64,000 nt of DNA. It comes from Acidimicrobiales bacterium. Its GTDB lineage: Bacteria; Actinomycetota; Acidimicrobiia; Acidimicrobiales; Iamiaceae. The DNA lies in contig JAOBWM010000094.1 in assembly GCA_025463365.1 (NCBI GenBank), forward strand, positions 40,861 through 104,860, in the 5' to 3' direction. Position numbers and translations under genes: made by a program. Shown piece after piece: positions 32,701 to 40,173 of this stretch. Under the pieces are notes generated by a model. The model did no database searches. It saw only the letters and a list, made by a program, of their open reading frames with translations, and was not told the origin of the DNA. Within the stretch, counting starts at the first letter, position 1; the number at the start of each line of letters is the position of its first letter.

Positions 32701-33598
32701 GGCTGCACATCTTCGCCTCGATGACCCACCTCCCCCTGCCCCACGATGCGTCGGGGGTGATCAGGAAGTTCCGCTCCGTCCCGTCGTCAGCGTTGAACGC
32801 GCCCGGCGAGTTCGTCCCCTCGCAGGGTGCGCTGGCCGCCACGCCCGACCCGCAGACCATCTGGTTGATGCTGGCGAAGTTGCTTCCCGTGAACACCCCG
32901 CCGTTCATGCTCCGCACGCGGATGTAGGCGTGGTCGCAGATCGAGGCGGACCCGGTCCCCGGATCGTTGTCGTCGCAGACGTAGTGGACCCTGAACTGGC
33001 CGCCGGAAGCGATCGTGGCGTTGCGCGAGGAGTCGTAGATGTCGTAGAGCGTGTCGGGCTCGTCGACGCCCGAGTCCGTCTCGGTCAGGGCCTGGTAGGT
33101 CCAGTTGTTGTTCTGGAGGTCGACGAAGGTGCTGCTCGTGCCCTGGCGGAACCGAAGGTCGATGCGGGCCTGGAGGTCGATCCAGCGCACCGTGCCGCTG
33201 AAGCCCCAGTTGCTGAAGTCCGACATCGGGATCTCGGCCTCGAACAGCGTGTAGTTGTTCCCGTTGCCGATGCCCGTGGTGCGGACCCGGGCTGAGTCCA
33301 CGGCCACGAAGGACTTGGCCCCGGCGTCTTCCACCGCGGTGCGGCGCGAGTAGCGCCACTGGTACAGGCTCCAGTCCGACGGGTGGGCGACCACGAAGGT
33401 GGCCCGGATGAAGCTGTTGCGAATCGGCGCCGTCTCGGCGTTGATGGCCAACGTCTCGGGCTGGAACACCTCGAGGGTGGGCGTGGACACGGCAGCCGCC
33501 GGTTCCACGCTGCGCGCCTGCACGGCGGCCACGATTCCCAACATGAGCAGTACGACCAGCGCGGAGCGGCCGACGGCGCGACGAATTGACGACGTCAT
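29771..33598 (-). CDS. Giant secreted modular surface protein A
   Basis: The 1275-residue protein has a signal peptide (RRAVGRSALVVLLMLGIVAA, cleavage near Ala-rich AAAVS). A 380-residue N-terminal region of unknown fold is shared with protein B. Cadherin/Ig-like units with DxDxD loops follow, then a DUF11-like unit (TKTHTGRFNPGTGSGTYTL), another cadherin-like unit, and four carboxypeptidase-regulatory/CnaB-like modules with the recurring phrase GIQVRLY and YEFVSEYYDN-type ends. The C-terminus is VVNASLVAR with no LPXTG or membrane anchor. The start ATG 33598 has GGGGGAG upstream. It is likely exported and cell-surface or matrix associated. Calcium binding by the cadherin-like units is an inference. 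Confidence 0.85.
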   Translation of the reverse strand: MTSSIRRAVGRSALVVLLMLGIVAAVQARSVEPAAAVSTPTLEVFQPETLAINAETAPIRNSFIRATFVVAHPSDWSLYQWRYSRRTAVEDAGAKSFVAVDSARVRTTGIGNGNNYTLFEAEIPMSDFSNWGFSGTVRWIDLQARIDLRFRQGTSSTFVDLQNNNWTYQALTETDSGVDEPDTLYDIYDSSRNATIASGGQFRVHYVCDDNDPGTGSASICDHAYIRVRSMNGGVFTGSNFASINQMVCGSGVAASAPCEGTNSPGAFNADDGTERNFLITPDASWGRGRWVIEAKMCSQAQRGNIANCTTGGGWQYIGSYYNNDGQTAPTFDTPTFTGGGNTVGGVLRPNTGATVNYPVISADGQIIGWDDGNDGTVEAWNYAEGSTNGQPLLTTAQKTRSINTTAKSAGASCRIRTQVTDNGGLNAADPSRVTSAVIQGPDCRVNTPPVGAAQGPLNATKGTGLAISLANTDATDSDARTCEQVTGPAKGVITGFPSCSVTYTASANQYNSDSFTYRVLDDHNGVSATYTVSLAIVNRSATATGQSVSVDAGDPTAITLGGTDPDGDNPLTCTAPNPSPTKGTLTGTACARSYTSSAGTANNGVGGADSFGFTVADAGQLFAGSGTVGITIRNPDLSLTKTHTGRFNPGTGSGTYTLTVANTSNSIASGTTTIVDTLPAGMTYRSFAAGTSGFSCTGTPGVSTTITCTRASTVPKPFTGALTITVDVTEGAGSPISNSAVISNLYELSSTVANNTATDATSINHRPVANPQDIPADIDQTFNFNLTGSDADADALSYTIDAAPTHGQLSGSGSSRQYTPDGGYQGVDSFTFHVTDTNSLSSSTVTVRIFVGVSALVGTVTSQVTSAPLPGIEVRVLDNSDVNNPVLVATAVTNGSGVYDLAAQFPTQGAVPFGTYAVRFVDPANNFISEYYENAPTRTTATNVVLTSAASSRTVDAALVPGGRIQGTVRSTAPGNATLDGLQVRLYKIGSAGSSATTTATGGQYKFELLSAGTYQLWFRDISQTGYVSEWSDEQTSQANATSITMTVGQQRLMNEDLAPVAPPPPPDSGTISGTVRSSQVGNAPIAGIQVRLYKEPYTTSTAATTDPNGNYTFSGLAPGSYKLWYRVMTSGTFVSEYYDNAPDLASAAALTLTNTSVVADAQLTPPPPAANTQVGTVTGTVTQLDGITPIAGIQVRLYIDGQTAGSTAATTDGNGVYTFTSRPAGSYQVWFRDVTASLWFNEWNLDRASQGTADPVAVTVGGTTVVNASLVAR

Positions 33599-33624
33599 CA
33601 GTGTTCTCCCCCAGAGAGAAAAGC

Positions 33625-33669
33625 TCGTGGACCATTCCTCCACGAACCCGGACACCTTACCCCGTAAGG
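33625..33669 (-). terminator. Two hairpins between the polysaccharide operon and giant protein A
   Basis: A 6-bp stem with a 3-base loop (33655-33669) is followed in the direction of transcription by a 7-bp stem (33625-33645) and then a T-rich GCTTTTCTCTC. The second hairpin ends only 27 bases before the ATG of protein A. It probably terminates most transcripts of the acetyltransferase operon and may also shape the leader of protein A. Confidence 0.5.
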
Positions 33670-33686
33670 AAATGGCGGCCCATAGG

Positions 33687-34709
33687 TCAGAAGACCTCTA
33701 GGTCCCCCAGGGCGAAGCGCCACGACGCGAGCGAAACGGGGTCGGGCACCACGCTGACCAGGGGATTCGTCGTGAGGACGGTCCCTTGCCCGGGGACCGT
33801 CAGGAACCCTGACCGCCGGTAGGTCGGCGCCAGGGCGGGGTCGGGCCCCACCACCGTGGCCACGTGATCGCACCCGCTGGCGCCGATCGCCGCGCGCAGC
33901 ACGGCACGGGCGGACCCCGTGTCGCCGGCGGCCACGATGACCTCCGACAGCGTGAGCTCGGCCAGGGGTCCCCGTCGACGGGCGCGGGCGAAGGCGAGGC
34001 CCGTGAGCCGTCCCGCCTCGCGCGCCGCCACCACCCGGTAGTCGAGGCCCGGGGCATCGGCGTAGCGCCAGCGCAGGTACCCGGCGCTGCGGTCGGTCGC
34101 GAGGAGATCGTCGGGTTGGTGCGCGGCCGTCAACAGCTCGGCCACCTCGTCATCGGCGGGGAACGCCTCGGCCGCCCGCGGCAAGTCGCACGTGACCGCC
34201 TCGACCGACCGGTCCTCGCGGATCTTGCGGAAGCCGCGGGCCAAGCGGAGCGGGTGGATCGGGCGGATGGCGATGGGGACGGTGCCCACCTGCGTCCACC
34301 CCATCTTCAGGTAGCCGGGACGACTGCTCTCGTTCGGCGTGTTGAAGATGAGGTCGATCTCGCCACGGATCCCGTCCACCGCTCCGAGGGTGAGCGCCTT
34401 GAAGATGCCCTGACCCTGATGGTCGGGGTGGGTGGCGGTGTCGACGGCGCGCACGGCCTCCCACGATCGGGCGGCGGTCCGCCAGCGCCAGCGCATGAAC
34501 GTGCGGAAGCCCACGATCTCGCCGCCGGCGTCGGCCACGAACGCGAACGATCGACCGAACGGGTTCTGCTCGTGCTTCCAACGGAAGAAGGCAACGGTGC
34601 GCTGGCCGACCGGTCCCCCACCGAGCGACTGCTGGAGCAGCTCGAGGACCGGTGCCTCGTCGACGGCCGCGTCGTACGGGCGGATGGCGTACTCGAGCCG
34701 GTCAGCCAT
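33687..34709 (-). CDS. GNAT-family acetyltransferase
   Basis: The 340-residue protein has an N-terminal GNAT domain: acceptor-side start RPYDAAVDEAPVLELLQ, then VRAVDTATHPDHQGQGIFKAL containing the acetyl-CoA loop (about 90-110), then FNTPNESSRPGYLKMGWTQVG. A second GNAT-like half follows, with IVAAGDTGSARAVLRAAIGA. It is the last gene of the polysaccharide operon, overlapping the glycosyltransferase by 8 bp (ATGGCTGA). It probably N-acetylates an amino sugar or modifies the glycan; the exact substrate is unknown. Confidence 0.8.
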   Translation of the reverse strand: MADRLEYAIRPYDAAVDEAPVLELLQQSLGGGPVGQRTVAFFRWKHEQNPFGRSFAFVADAGGEIVGFRTFMRWRWRTAARSWEAVRAVDTATHPDHQGQGIFKALTLGAVDGIRGEIDLIFNTPNESSRPGYLKMGWTQVGTVPIAIRPIHPLRLARGFRKIREDRSVEAVTCDLPRAAEAFPADDEVAELLTAAHQPDDLLATDRSAGYLRWRYADAPGLDYRVVAAREAGRLTGLAFARARRRGPLAELTLSEVIVAAGDTGSARAVLRAAIGASGCDHVATVVGPDPALAPTYRRSGFLTVPGQGTVLTTNPLVSVVPDPVSLASWRFALGDLEVF

Positions 34710-35847
34710 GGGAAGCGCTCCTCGTCGTAGGGGCGGGCTCGGCCGCGTAGGCCTGCACCATCCGCTTCACCGCGGTGCCGATCGAGAATCGTCCGGCGGC
34801 GGCCGTACCGGCTTCGGCGAGTCGCGCGGCGAGCGGCGCGTCGTCGAGCAGGCGGGCGATGCCATCGGCCAGCGCTCCGGGGTCGCCCGGCCCGACCAGG
34901 AGACCGTCGTCGCCGTCTCGCACGACCTCCGGGATCCCGTCGACGGCGGTGGCGACGACGGGGATGCCCGCGGCCATGGCCTCGATCAGCACCAGCCCGA
35001 GCCCCTCGTAGCGCGAGCTGAGGGCGAACACGTCGAAGCCCGGCATCAGTTGAGCGACGTCGGCGCGCTGGCCGAGGAAGTGGATCCGGTCCGCAGCCGC
35101 CAGGGTGACGGCCTGGGCCCGGAGCTGACCTTCGAGGGGGCCGCCCCCGACGAGCACGAGGTCGAGGTCGGGGCGGTCGGCGGCGACCACCTCGAACGCG
35201 GCGAGCAGCGTGGCCTGGTCCTTCTTGGGGGCGAGGTTGCCGACCGAGCCGACGATGCGACGGCCCGGGGCGATCGCCAGGATCTCCCGGGCGGCGGCCC
35301 GTGCCTCGGGGCCGCGGCGCACCTGGCGTTCGTCGATGCCGTGGTAGAGCACCTCGACCGGCGGCATCCGGACCCACCGGGCCCAACGCGGCCGACGGAT
35401 CGAGGCGGCGACGGCCTCCGACACGGCCCACACCACCTGGTTGCGGCCGAGGGTGGCGGCGTTGGCGGCCCGCGTCGGGAAGCGGTACCGGGGCCAGGCG
35501 CTGTGCTCGGTGTGTAGGAAGCGGGCCCGGCGCGCGCCGGGTGCCAGGCGGGCCACGACCGCGGGCACCGGGCTGTGGGTGTGGACCACGTCGTAGCGCT
35601 GGGTCGAGAGGAGGCGGGCCAGGCGCAGCGGCCAGGCCCGGACGCCGCCTCGCCCCGCGCCGAGGCAGTGGACCTCGACGCCGGAGTCGCGCAATGCCCC
35701 CACGAGCGCGTCCTTCCACGGCAGCACGTAGGCCACCTCGACGATCGTGTCGGCGTCGGCGACCAGCGGGGCGGCGACCGACAGCAGGCGCTCGGTGCCC
35801 CCGAGGCCGAGGCCCTTCACGAGCCAGAGGATCCGGCGCTCAGCCAT
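34702..35847 (-). CDS. GT4-type glycosyltransferase (B)
   Basis: The 381-residue protein has a GT-B fold: N-terminal LVKGLGLGGTERLL, then TEHSAWPRYR, with the donor-binding half VGSVGNLAPKKDQATLL, LVGGGPLEGQ and SSRYEGLGLVLIEAMAAGIPVVA (E-x7-E motif). It adds a sugar from a nucleotide donor to a lipid-linked acceptor at the cytoplasmic face. Start ATG 35847 overlaps the upstream stop by 8 bp. Upstream in-frame ATGs exist in the repeat but would add a Met-Pro-repeat leader and are considered artefacts of the repeat. Confidence 0.85.
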   Translation of the reverse strand: MAERRILWLVKGLGLGGTERLLSVAAPLVADADTIVEVAYVLPWKDALVGALRDSGVEVHCLGAGRGGVRAWPLRLARLLSTQRYDVVHTHSPVPAVVARLAPGARRARFLHTEHSAWPRYRFPTRAANAATLGRNQVVWAVSEAVAASIRRPRWARWVRMPPVEVLYHGIDERQVRRGPEARAAAREILAIAPGRRIVGSVGNLAPKKDQATLLAAFEVVAADRPDLDLVLVGGGPLEGQLRAQAVTLAAADRIHFLGQRADVAQLMPGFDVFALSSRYEGLGLVLIEAMAAGIPVVATAVDGIPEVVRDGDDGLLVGPGDPGALADGIARLLDDAPLAARLAEAGTAAAGRFSIGTAVKRMVQAYAAEPAPTTRSASHG

Positions 35848-37117
35848 CGGCACCCGCGCTCCCGGCCGCGGCCGCGGCATCGGCACCCGCGCTCCCGGCC
35901 GCGGCCGCGGCATCGGCATCGGCATCGGCATCGGCATCGGCATCGGCATCGGCATCGGCCGATGTCGGCACCGCCGTCGGCGGGACGATGCCCTTGCGCA
36001 CGGCCACCCGGCGATAGGTGTCGAGGGAGAACTGGGCGATCGCGCGCTGGTCGAAGCTGCGGTGGGCCCGCTCGGACGCGGCCGCGCCGAGGCGGGCGCG
36101 CAAGCCGGCGTCGTCCACCAGTCGCCCGATCGCCGCCGTGAGGGCGTCCGGGTCCCGGGGCGGAGCGAGCAGCAGGTGCTCACCGTCGGTACCGATCTCC
36201 CGGCACCCGCGGATGTCGGAGAGCACCATGGCCGACCCGCACGCGGCCGCTTCCATCCCTGAGCGCGAGAAGCCCTCCCGGTAGCTGGGCAGGACGAAGA
36301 CGTCGAGCGCCGAGTAGATCGCCACCATGTCCGACCGCATGCCGAGCGACCGGACGCCGACCAGTTCCGCGTCCAGCGCGTCGTCCTTGGCCTCGTCGGT
36401 CGGACCGACCCATGTGAACGTGGCGCGGGTGCCGAGTCGCCGCGCTGCCTCGACGTACTCCGCGATCCCCTTCTCGGCCACCATGCGGCCGACACCGCCG
36501 ACGAGCACCTCGTCGTCGGCGACGCCCAACTCGGCGCGCACGGCGGCGCGGCCGGCTGGATCGTGGCGGAACCGGTCGAGGTCGACCCCGTTGCCCACGG
36601 TCCACGCCCGGCGGGCCGGGACCCACGGCGACAAGGTCCCGCGGTCCTGATCGTTCTGGTACAGCTCGGCGTCGGACCACCACGAGGCGAGGACCTCCGT
36701 GCCGTAGACCGCGGCCTTGCGGGCGAGCCCGTCCTCGGGTCGGACCCAGAGGCCGTGGCACGTGTTGACCACCACCGGGACTCGGGCCAACCGGCCGAGC
36801 ACGCGTCCCATCACCCCCGGCTTGGGGTTGTGGGTGTGCAGCACGTCGAGGTCGAGGTCGCGCAGGACGCGCAGGAGTGACCGGGCCGCCCGGGCATCGC
36901 TGCGCAGGTCCCATGAACGCGTGAGCTCGGGCACTGCGACGTGCGTGACCCCGAGCGCCTCCACCTCGGCGACGTAGGGACCCGGGGCCGAGATGGCGAG
37001 CACCTCCCAGCCGGCCTCGACCGCGTAGGCCAGCTCGGTGCGCAAGAGGATGGCGAGGCTGATGTCGACCGTGGTCAGGTGGGCGAGGCGGGGCCGGTCA
37101 CGGTGGCGGTCACCCAC
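35840..37117 (-). CDS. GT4-type glycosyltransferase (A) with repeat-encoded tail
   Basis: The 425-residue GT-B enzyme has N-terminal HLTTVDISLAILL, HTHNPKPGVMGRVLGRL, NTCHGLWV, then GGVGRMVAEKGIAEYVEAAR, TWVGPTDEAKDD and PSYREGFSRSGMEAAACGS (E-x7-E variant). The last ~40 residues are a low-complexity tail of Asp-Ala repeats followed by two copies of an Ala/Gly/Ser-rich unit, encoded by DNA repeats at 35848-35955. Such a tail is not part of the enzyme fold and may differ between strains. Start GTG 37117 overlaps the deacetylase stop by 8 bp (GTGGGTGA). Confidence 0.85.
   Translation of the reverse strand: MGDRHRDRPRLAHLTTVDISLAILLRTELAYAVEAGWEVLAISAPGPYVAEVEALGVTHVAVPELTRSWDLRSDARAARSLLRVLRDLDLDVLHTHNPKPGVMGRVLGRLARVPVVVNTCHGLWVRPEDGLARKAAVYGTEVLASWWSDAELYQNDQDRGTLSPWVPARRAWTVGNGVDLDRFRHDPAGRAAVRAELGVADDEVLVGGVGRMVAEKGIAEYVEAARRLGTRATFTWVGPTDEAKDDALDAELVGVRSLGMRSDMVAIYSALDVFVLPSYREGFSRSGMEAAACGSAMVLSDIRGCREIGTDGEHLLLAPPRDPDALTAAIGRLVDDAGLRARLGAAASERAHRSFDQRAIAQFSLDTYRRVAVRKGIVPPTAVPTSADADADADADADADADAAAAAGSAGADAAAAAGSAGADG
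35848..35955. repeat. Coding repeats: two 33-bp units and seven 6-bp units
   Basis: Positions 35848-35880 and 35881-35913 are identical 33-bp copies. They are followed by seven perfect copies of cggcat (35914-35955). All unit lengths are multiples of three, so slippage would lengthen or shorten the Asp-Ala/Ala-Gly tail of glycosyltransferase A without a frameshift. It also changes the sequence just upstream of the start of glycosyltransferase B. Confidence 0.9.
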
Positions 37118-37904
37118 GGGCACCTGCCCGCTTGGCCGACGCCACCAGCGCGCCGTAGGTGCGTTCGGGGAGCAGGCGACCGGTGAGCTTGGCGGCGAAG
37201 AACCCCAGAGGGTCGGTCCCACGGACGGGGACCCGCCGCAGGCGCAGCGGATCGTCGCTCGGATGGTTGCGGCCGACCTCGCCGGTGGCCGCCGATCGGA
37301 ACCGCGACCGCAGGGCGGGCTCCATGGCCGGCACCGCGATCCCCCACGTGTAGGCGAAGTGCTGCGGCGTGATGCCCAGGTGCTCCTGGAGCTCGGCCGT
37401 GCAGCGATCGAGCTCCTCCTCGGTGAGCACCTCGGGGCGGGCGTGGGTGTGGGTGTGGTTCCCCACGGTGCAGAGCCCCGAGGCCACCAGCGACCGCAGG
37501 GCGGACCAGTCGAGCCCACGGCCCGATGCCTTCGCCGTCGAGCCCTCCCAGTGCATGTCGCCGCCGACGTAGGCGGTGGCCACGTAGACGGTGAACGGCA
37601 GGTGCCGCTCGACGAGGAGCGGCAGCGCCGGATCGGCGACGTCGGCGAAGCCGTCGTCGAACGTGATCGCCACCCGGGGAGCGTCGTCGCCGGCGGCAAG
37701 GGCGTCGAGCGCGTCGTCGAGCGAGACCACCCGGTGCCGTTCGGCGAGCTGGTCGAGCTGTGCGGTGAACGCGTCGGTCGAGATGTCTCGCTCGTCGGGC
37801 GTCCCGCCACCGACGCGGTGGTACACGAGGACCGTGAGGCCTGCGGCGGGCTTGTTCGAGGCGAGTCGACCCAGGCCCTCCTTCAGGCGGGTGCGCGGGC
37901 TCAC
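37110..37904 (-). CDS. Polysaccharide deacetylase (NodB-type)
   Basis: The 264-residue protein has the NodB homology domain: metal-binding Asp in TFDDG (81-85), metal His pair in HTHTH (150-154), and FTVYVATAYVGGDMHW between them. The C-terminal catalytic segment AYTWGI is also present. It removes N-acetyl groups from a glycan or sugar. No signal peptide or membrane segment is seen, so it may act in the cytoplasm on a lipid-linked precursor. GTG 37904 overlaps the upstream stop (GTGA). Confidence 0.85.
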   Translation of the reverse strand: MSPRTRLKEGLGRLASNKPAAGLTVLVYHRVGGGTPDERDISTDAFTAQLDQLAERHRVVSLDDALDALAAGDDAPRVAITFDDGFADVADPALPLLVERHLPFTVYVATAYVGGDMHWEGSTAKASGRGLDWSALRSLVASGLCTVGNHTHTHARPEVLTEEELDRCTAELQEHLGITPQHFAYTWGIAVPAMEPALRSRFRSAATGEVGRNHPSDDPLRLRRVPVRGTDPLGFFAAKLTGRLLPERTYGALVASAKRAGARG

Positions 37905-38914
37905 GGCGAGTCGTCGACGGCGGTGGAAAGCAGGTAGAGGTTCGACGGTCGCACGAGGCGCTCGTACACCCCGGCCCGATCGACCAACGGCAGTGCCTCC
38001 ACGGAGGTGGCGGTCGGTTCCCGGAACACGTCGGTGGCGGCGTCGGGGAGCCCCGAGCGAGCCGGCCAGCCATCGAGTCGCCAGCCGGCCGAACCCAGGA
38101 GGCCCCCCGCTTCGCCCACGGTGAACGCCTGCTCCTGCGGGTGCGTGTAGGCGTCGGCCTGGTACGCGGCGTTGCGCCCGGCGGCCACGCGGCGCAGGGC
38201 CTCGACCGGTGCGATGTCGGGGCCGAAGCGGCGGCGCGAGACCAGCTCCGATGCGTAGTGGGCGATGCCGGCGTTCGAGCCCGAGCGCAGGTCGGCCACC
38301 ATCCGGAGCCGTTCGTCGCGCCCGGCGGCGGGATCGATCGAGGCCAAGGCATCGCGAGCGTCGAACAGGGGCTGCTTGCCGTAGCGCCCGTAGAGCATGG
38401 CGAGGAGGCGACCACCGGGGGCGCTCAGGGCCCGCAGCGTGCGAAGGCCGAGCTCGGGTTCGGCGAGGTGGTGCAGGACGCCGATGCTGACGATCAGGTC
38501 GAACGACCCGAGTCCCTCGACGGGGGCCAGCAGGTCGGCCCGCTCGAACTGCACGTCGATGCCGTGGCGGCCGCGGTACTCGCGGGCCAGCTCGAGCGAC
38601 CGCTCGTTGAGGTCGACACCGACCACCTCGGCGGCCGGGAACGCCCGCTTCAGCCCGAGGGTCTGCTCCCCCGTGCCGCAGCCCGCGTCGAGCACCCGCA
38701 CCGGGCGGCCCGAGGCGAGCAGGTCGCCGAGGCAGCCCGAGACGAGCCGGGCCACGACCCCGCTGACGACGCCGTGCGCCGGGTACGGATGCTCGTCGTA
38801 CAGCTCGGCCGTCGCCTCGCTGGAGTCGGCCGTCGCCTCGCCGGAGTCGTTCGAGCCGCCGGAGTCTTCGGTCACCACGTCAACGGACGGCAGCGACGGC
38901 CCGGCCGACAGCAT
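37901..38914 (-). CDS. SAM-dependent methyltransferase
   Basis: The product has up to 337 residues, with class I Rossmann motifs: VRVLDAGCGTGEQTLGL (motif I), VVGVDLNERSLELAREY and FDLIVSIGVLHHL. The C-terminal half resembles glycan- or small-molecule-modifying methyltransferases. The ATG at 38914 lies inside the upstream aminotransferase gene with GAGG before it. A GTG just after the aminotransferase stop (about 38875) would remove an odd Ser/Gly-rich start and is a reasonable alternative. It probably O-methylates a sugar in the glycan. Confidence 0.8.
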   Translation of the reverse strand: MLSAGPSLPSVDVVTEDSGGSNDSGEATADSSEATAELYDEHPYPAHGVVSGVVARLVSGCLGDLLASGRPVRVLDAGCGTGEQTLGLKRAFPAAEVVGVDLNERSLELAREYRGRHGIDVQFERADLLAPVEGLGSFDLIVSIGVLHHLAEPELGLRTLRALSAPGGRLLAMLYGRYGKQPLFDARDALASIDPAAGRDERLRMVADLRSGSNAGIAHYASELVSRRRFGPDIAPVEALRRVAAGRNAAYQADAYTHPQEQAFTVGEAGGLLGSAGWRLDGWPARSGLPDAATDVFREPTATSVEALPLVDRAGVYERLVRPSNLYLLSTAVDDSP

Positions 38915-40007
38915 CGACGACCTCGTCGAGCTCGGTGGGCGCCAGCCGGGCGTGGAACGGAATGCTGATCAGGCGGTCGGCGAGATCTTCGGTCACCGGC
39001 AGGCGGACGGGGTCGGCCCGGAAGACCTGCTGGCGGTGCGCCGGCGGGAAGTAGAGCCGGGCCTCGATCCCCTCGGCGCGCAGCGCGGCGAGGACCTGGT
39101 CCCGGCCTGCTTCGAGCTGCAGCGTGTAGAGCATGTAGGTGTGCGTCCGGTCGGGGCGCACGGCCGGGGGCGTGACCCCCGGGATCGCGGCCAGGGCAGG
39201 ACGGATCCGTGCGTCGTTGGCCGTCTTCGTGGCCAGGATCCCGCCCAGGCGGTCGAGCTGCACCCGGCCGATGGCGGCCTGGATGTCGCTGAGCCGCCAG
39301 TTGAACCCGAGCGAGTCGTGGCCGTACAGCGAGCTCTGGCCGTGGTTGCGCAGCAGCCGGAAGCGGGCGGCGAGGTCACCGTCGTGCGTGGTGACCATGG
39401 CGCCTTCGCCGGTCGTGATGTTCTTCGTCGGGGTGAAGCTGAACATCGCCGAACGCCCCCACCCACCGACGGGGCGTCCCTGGTAGGTCGCACCGTGGGC
39501 TTCGGCGGCATCTTCGAGCAGCACCACGCCGGCGTCGTCCGCGATGGCCTGCAGCTCGGCCATGTCTGCGCTCTGGCCCGCGTAGTGGACGGCCACGATC
39601 GCCTTGGTCCGCGGCGTGAGCCGGCGGGCGACATCGGCGGGATCGAGGTTGTAGGTCTCGGTATCGACCTCGGCGAAGATCGGCCGGGCCCCGACGTGCA
39701 CGACCGAGGTGGCGGTGGAGATGAAGGTCAGCGACGGGACGATCACCTCGTCGCCGGGCCCGATGCCCTCGGCGAGGTACATGGCAGCCAGGGCAACGGT
39801 GCCGTTCGCCATGGCGATGGCATGGTCCACCTGGTGCATCTCGGCGAAGGCCCGCTCGAACTCGGCGACCGCCGGCCCGTTGGTGAGCTGCCCCGATTGC
39901 AGCACCGTCCGCACCGCGTCGACCTCGGCCTCGTCCGCGTACGGGCGCGCCAGTCGGATCCGCAACGGCACGACGGCGTCGGCCATCACATCGTGCGTGG
40001 TGCTCAC
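38880..40007 (-). CDS. DegT/DnrJ/EryC1/StrS-family sugar aminotransferase
   Basis: The 375-residue PLP enzyme has the family marks SGQLTNGPAVAEFE, ANGTVALAAMYLAEG, PSLTFISTATSV, VLLEDAAEAHGA and the Schiff-base Lys in SFTPTKNITTGEGA. It aminates keto-sugar nucleotides to make amino sugars for surface glycans. It is the first gene of a six-gene leftward operon and starts at GTG 40007 behind GGGAGG. The GNAT and deacetylase downstream would suit acetylation state changes of the amino sugar. Confidence 0.88.
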   Translation of the reverse strand: MSTTHDVMADAVVPLRIRLARPYADEAEVDAVRTVLQSGQLTNGPAVAEFERAFAEMHQVDHAIAMANGTVALAAMYLAEGIGPGDEVIVPSLTFISTATSVVHVGARPIFAEVDTETYNLDPADVARRLTPRTKAIVAVHYAGQSADMAELQAIADDAGVVLLEDAAEAHGATYQGRPVGGWGRSAMFSFTPTKNITTGEGAMVTTHDGDLAARFRLLRNHGQSSLYGHDSLGFNWRLSDIQAAIGRVQLDRLGGILATKTANDARIRPALAAIPGVTPPAVRPDRTHTYMLYTLQLEAGRDQVLAALRAEGIEARLYFPPAHRQQVFRADPVRLPVTEDLADRLISIPFHARLAPTELDEVVDAVGRAVAAVR

Positions 40008-40089
40008 GAGCCCTCCCCGAGCCCCTGCTCATCGATCACCGGAGCATGGTACTTGTCGGGCCGCAACGATCGGGGACCTGGGAACGGGC

Positions 40090-40119
40090 GAGGCCGCAGC
40101 GCTGGTGCGCTGCGGCCTC
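40090..40119. terminator. Terminator hairpin after DUF4214-like copy 1
   Basis: GAGGCCGCAGCG and CGCTGCGGCCTC form a perfect 12-bp stem with a 6-base loop (CTGGTG), about 55 bases past the stop of the secreted protein at 40174. An identical hairpin follows the paralogue at 41368-41397. There is no T-run. Confidence 0.75.
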
Positions 40120-40173
40120 GTGTCGTGGTGGTTTCTGTGTCCCGGGCGGTGGCGCCCCAGAAGGTGGGTCAGG

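Noticed and set aside
29771..33598. Sortase-anchored adhesin
   Set aside because: No LPXTG-like motif, hydrophobic tail or basic end is found at the C-terminus of any of the giant proteins.
35848..35955. Short tandem repeats considered as a CRISPR array
   Set aside because: Units are 6 and 33 bp without spacers and lie inside a coding frame; no Cas genes are present.
38875..38914. Calling the methyltransferase start with certainty
   Set aside because: Both ATG 38914 (inside the upstream gene) and a GTG just after its stop are plausible; neither has decisive evidence, so only the longer form is listed.
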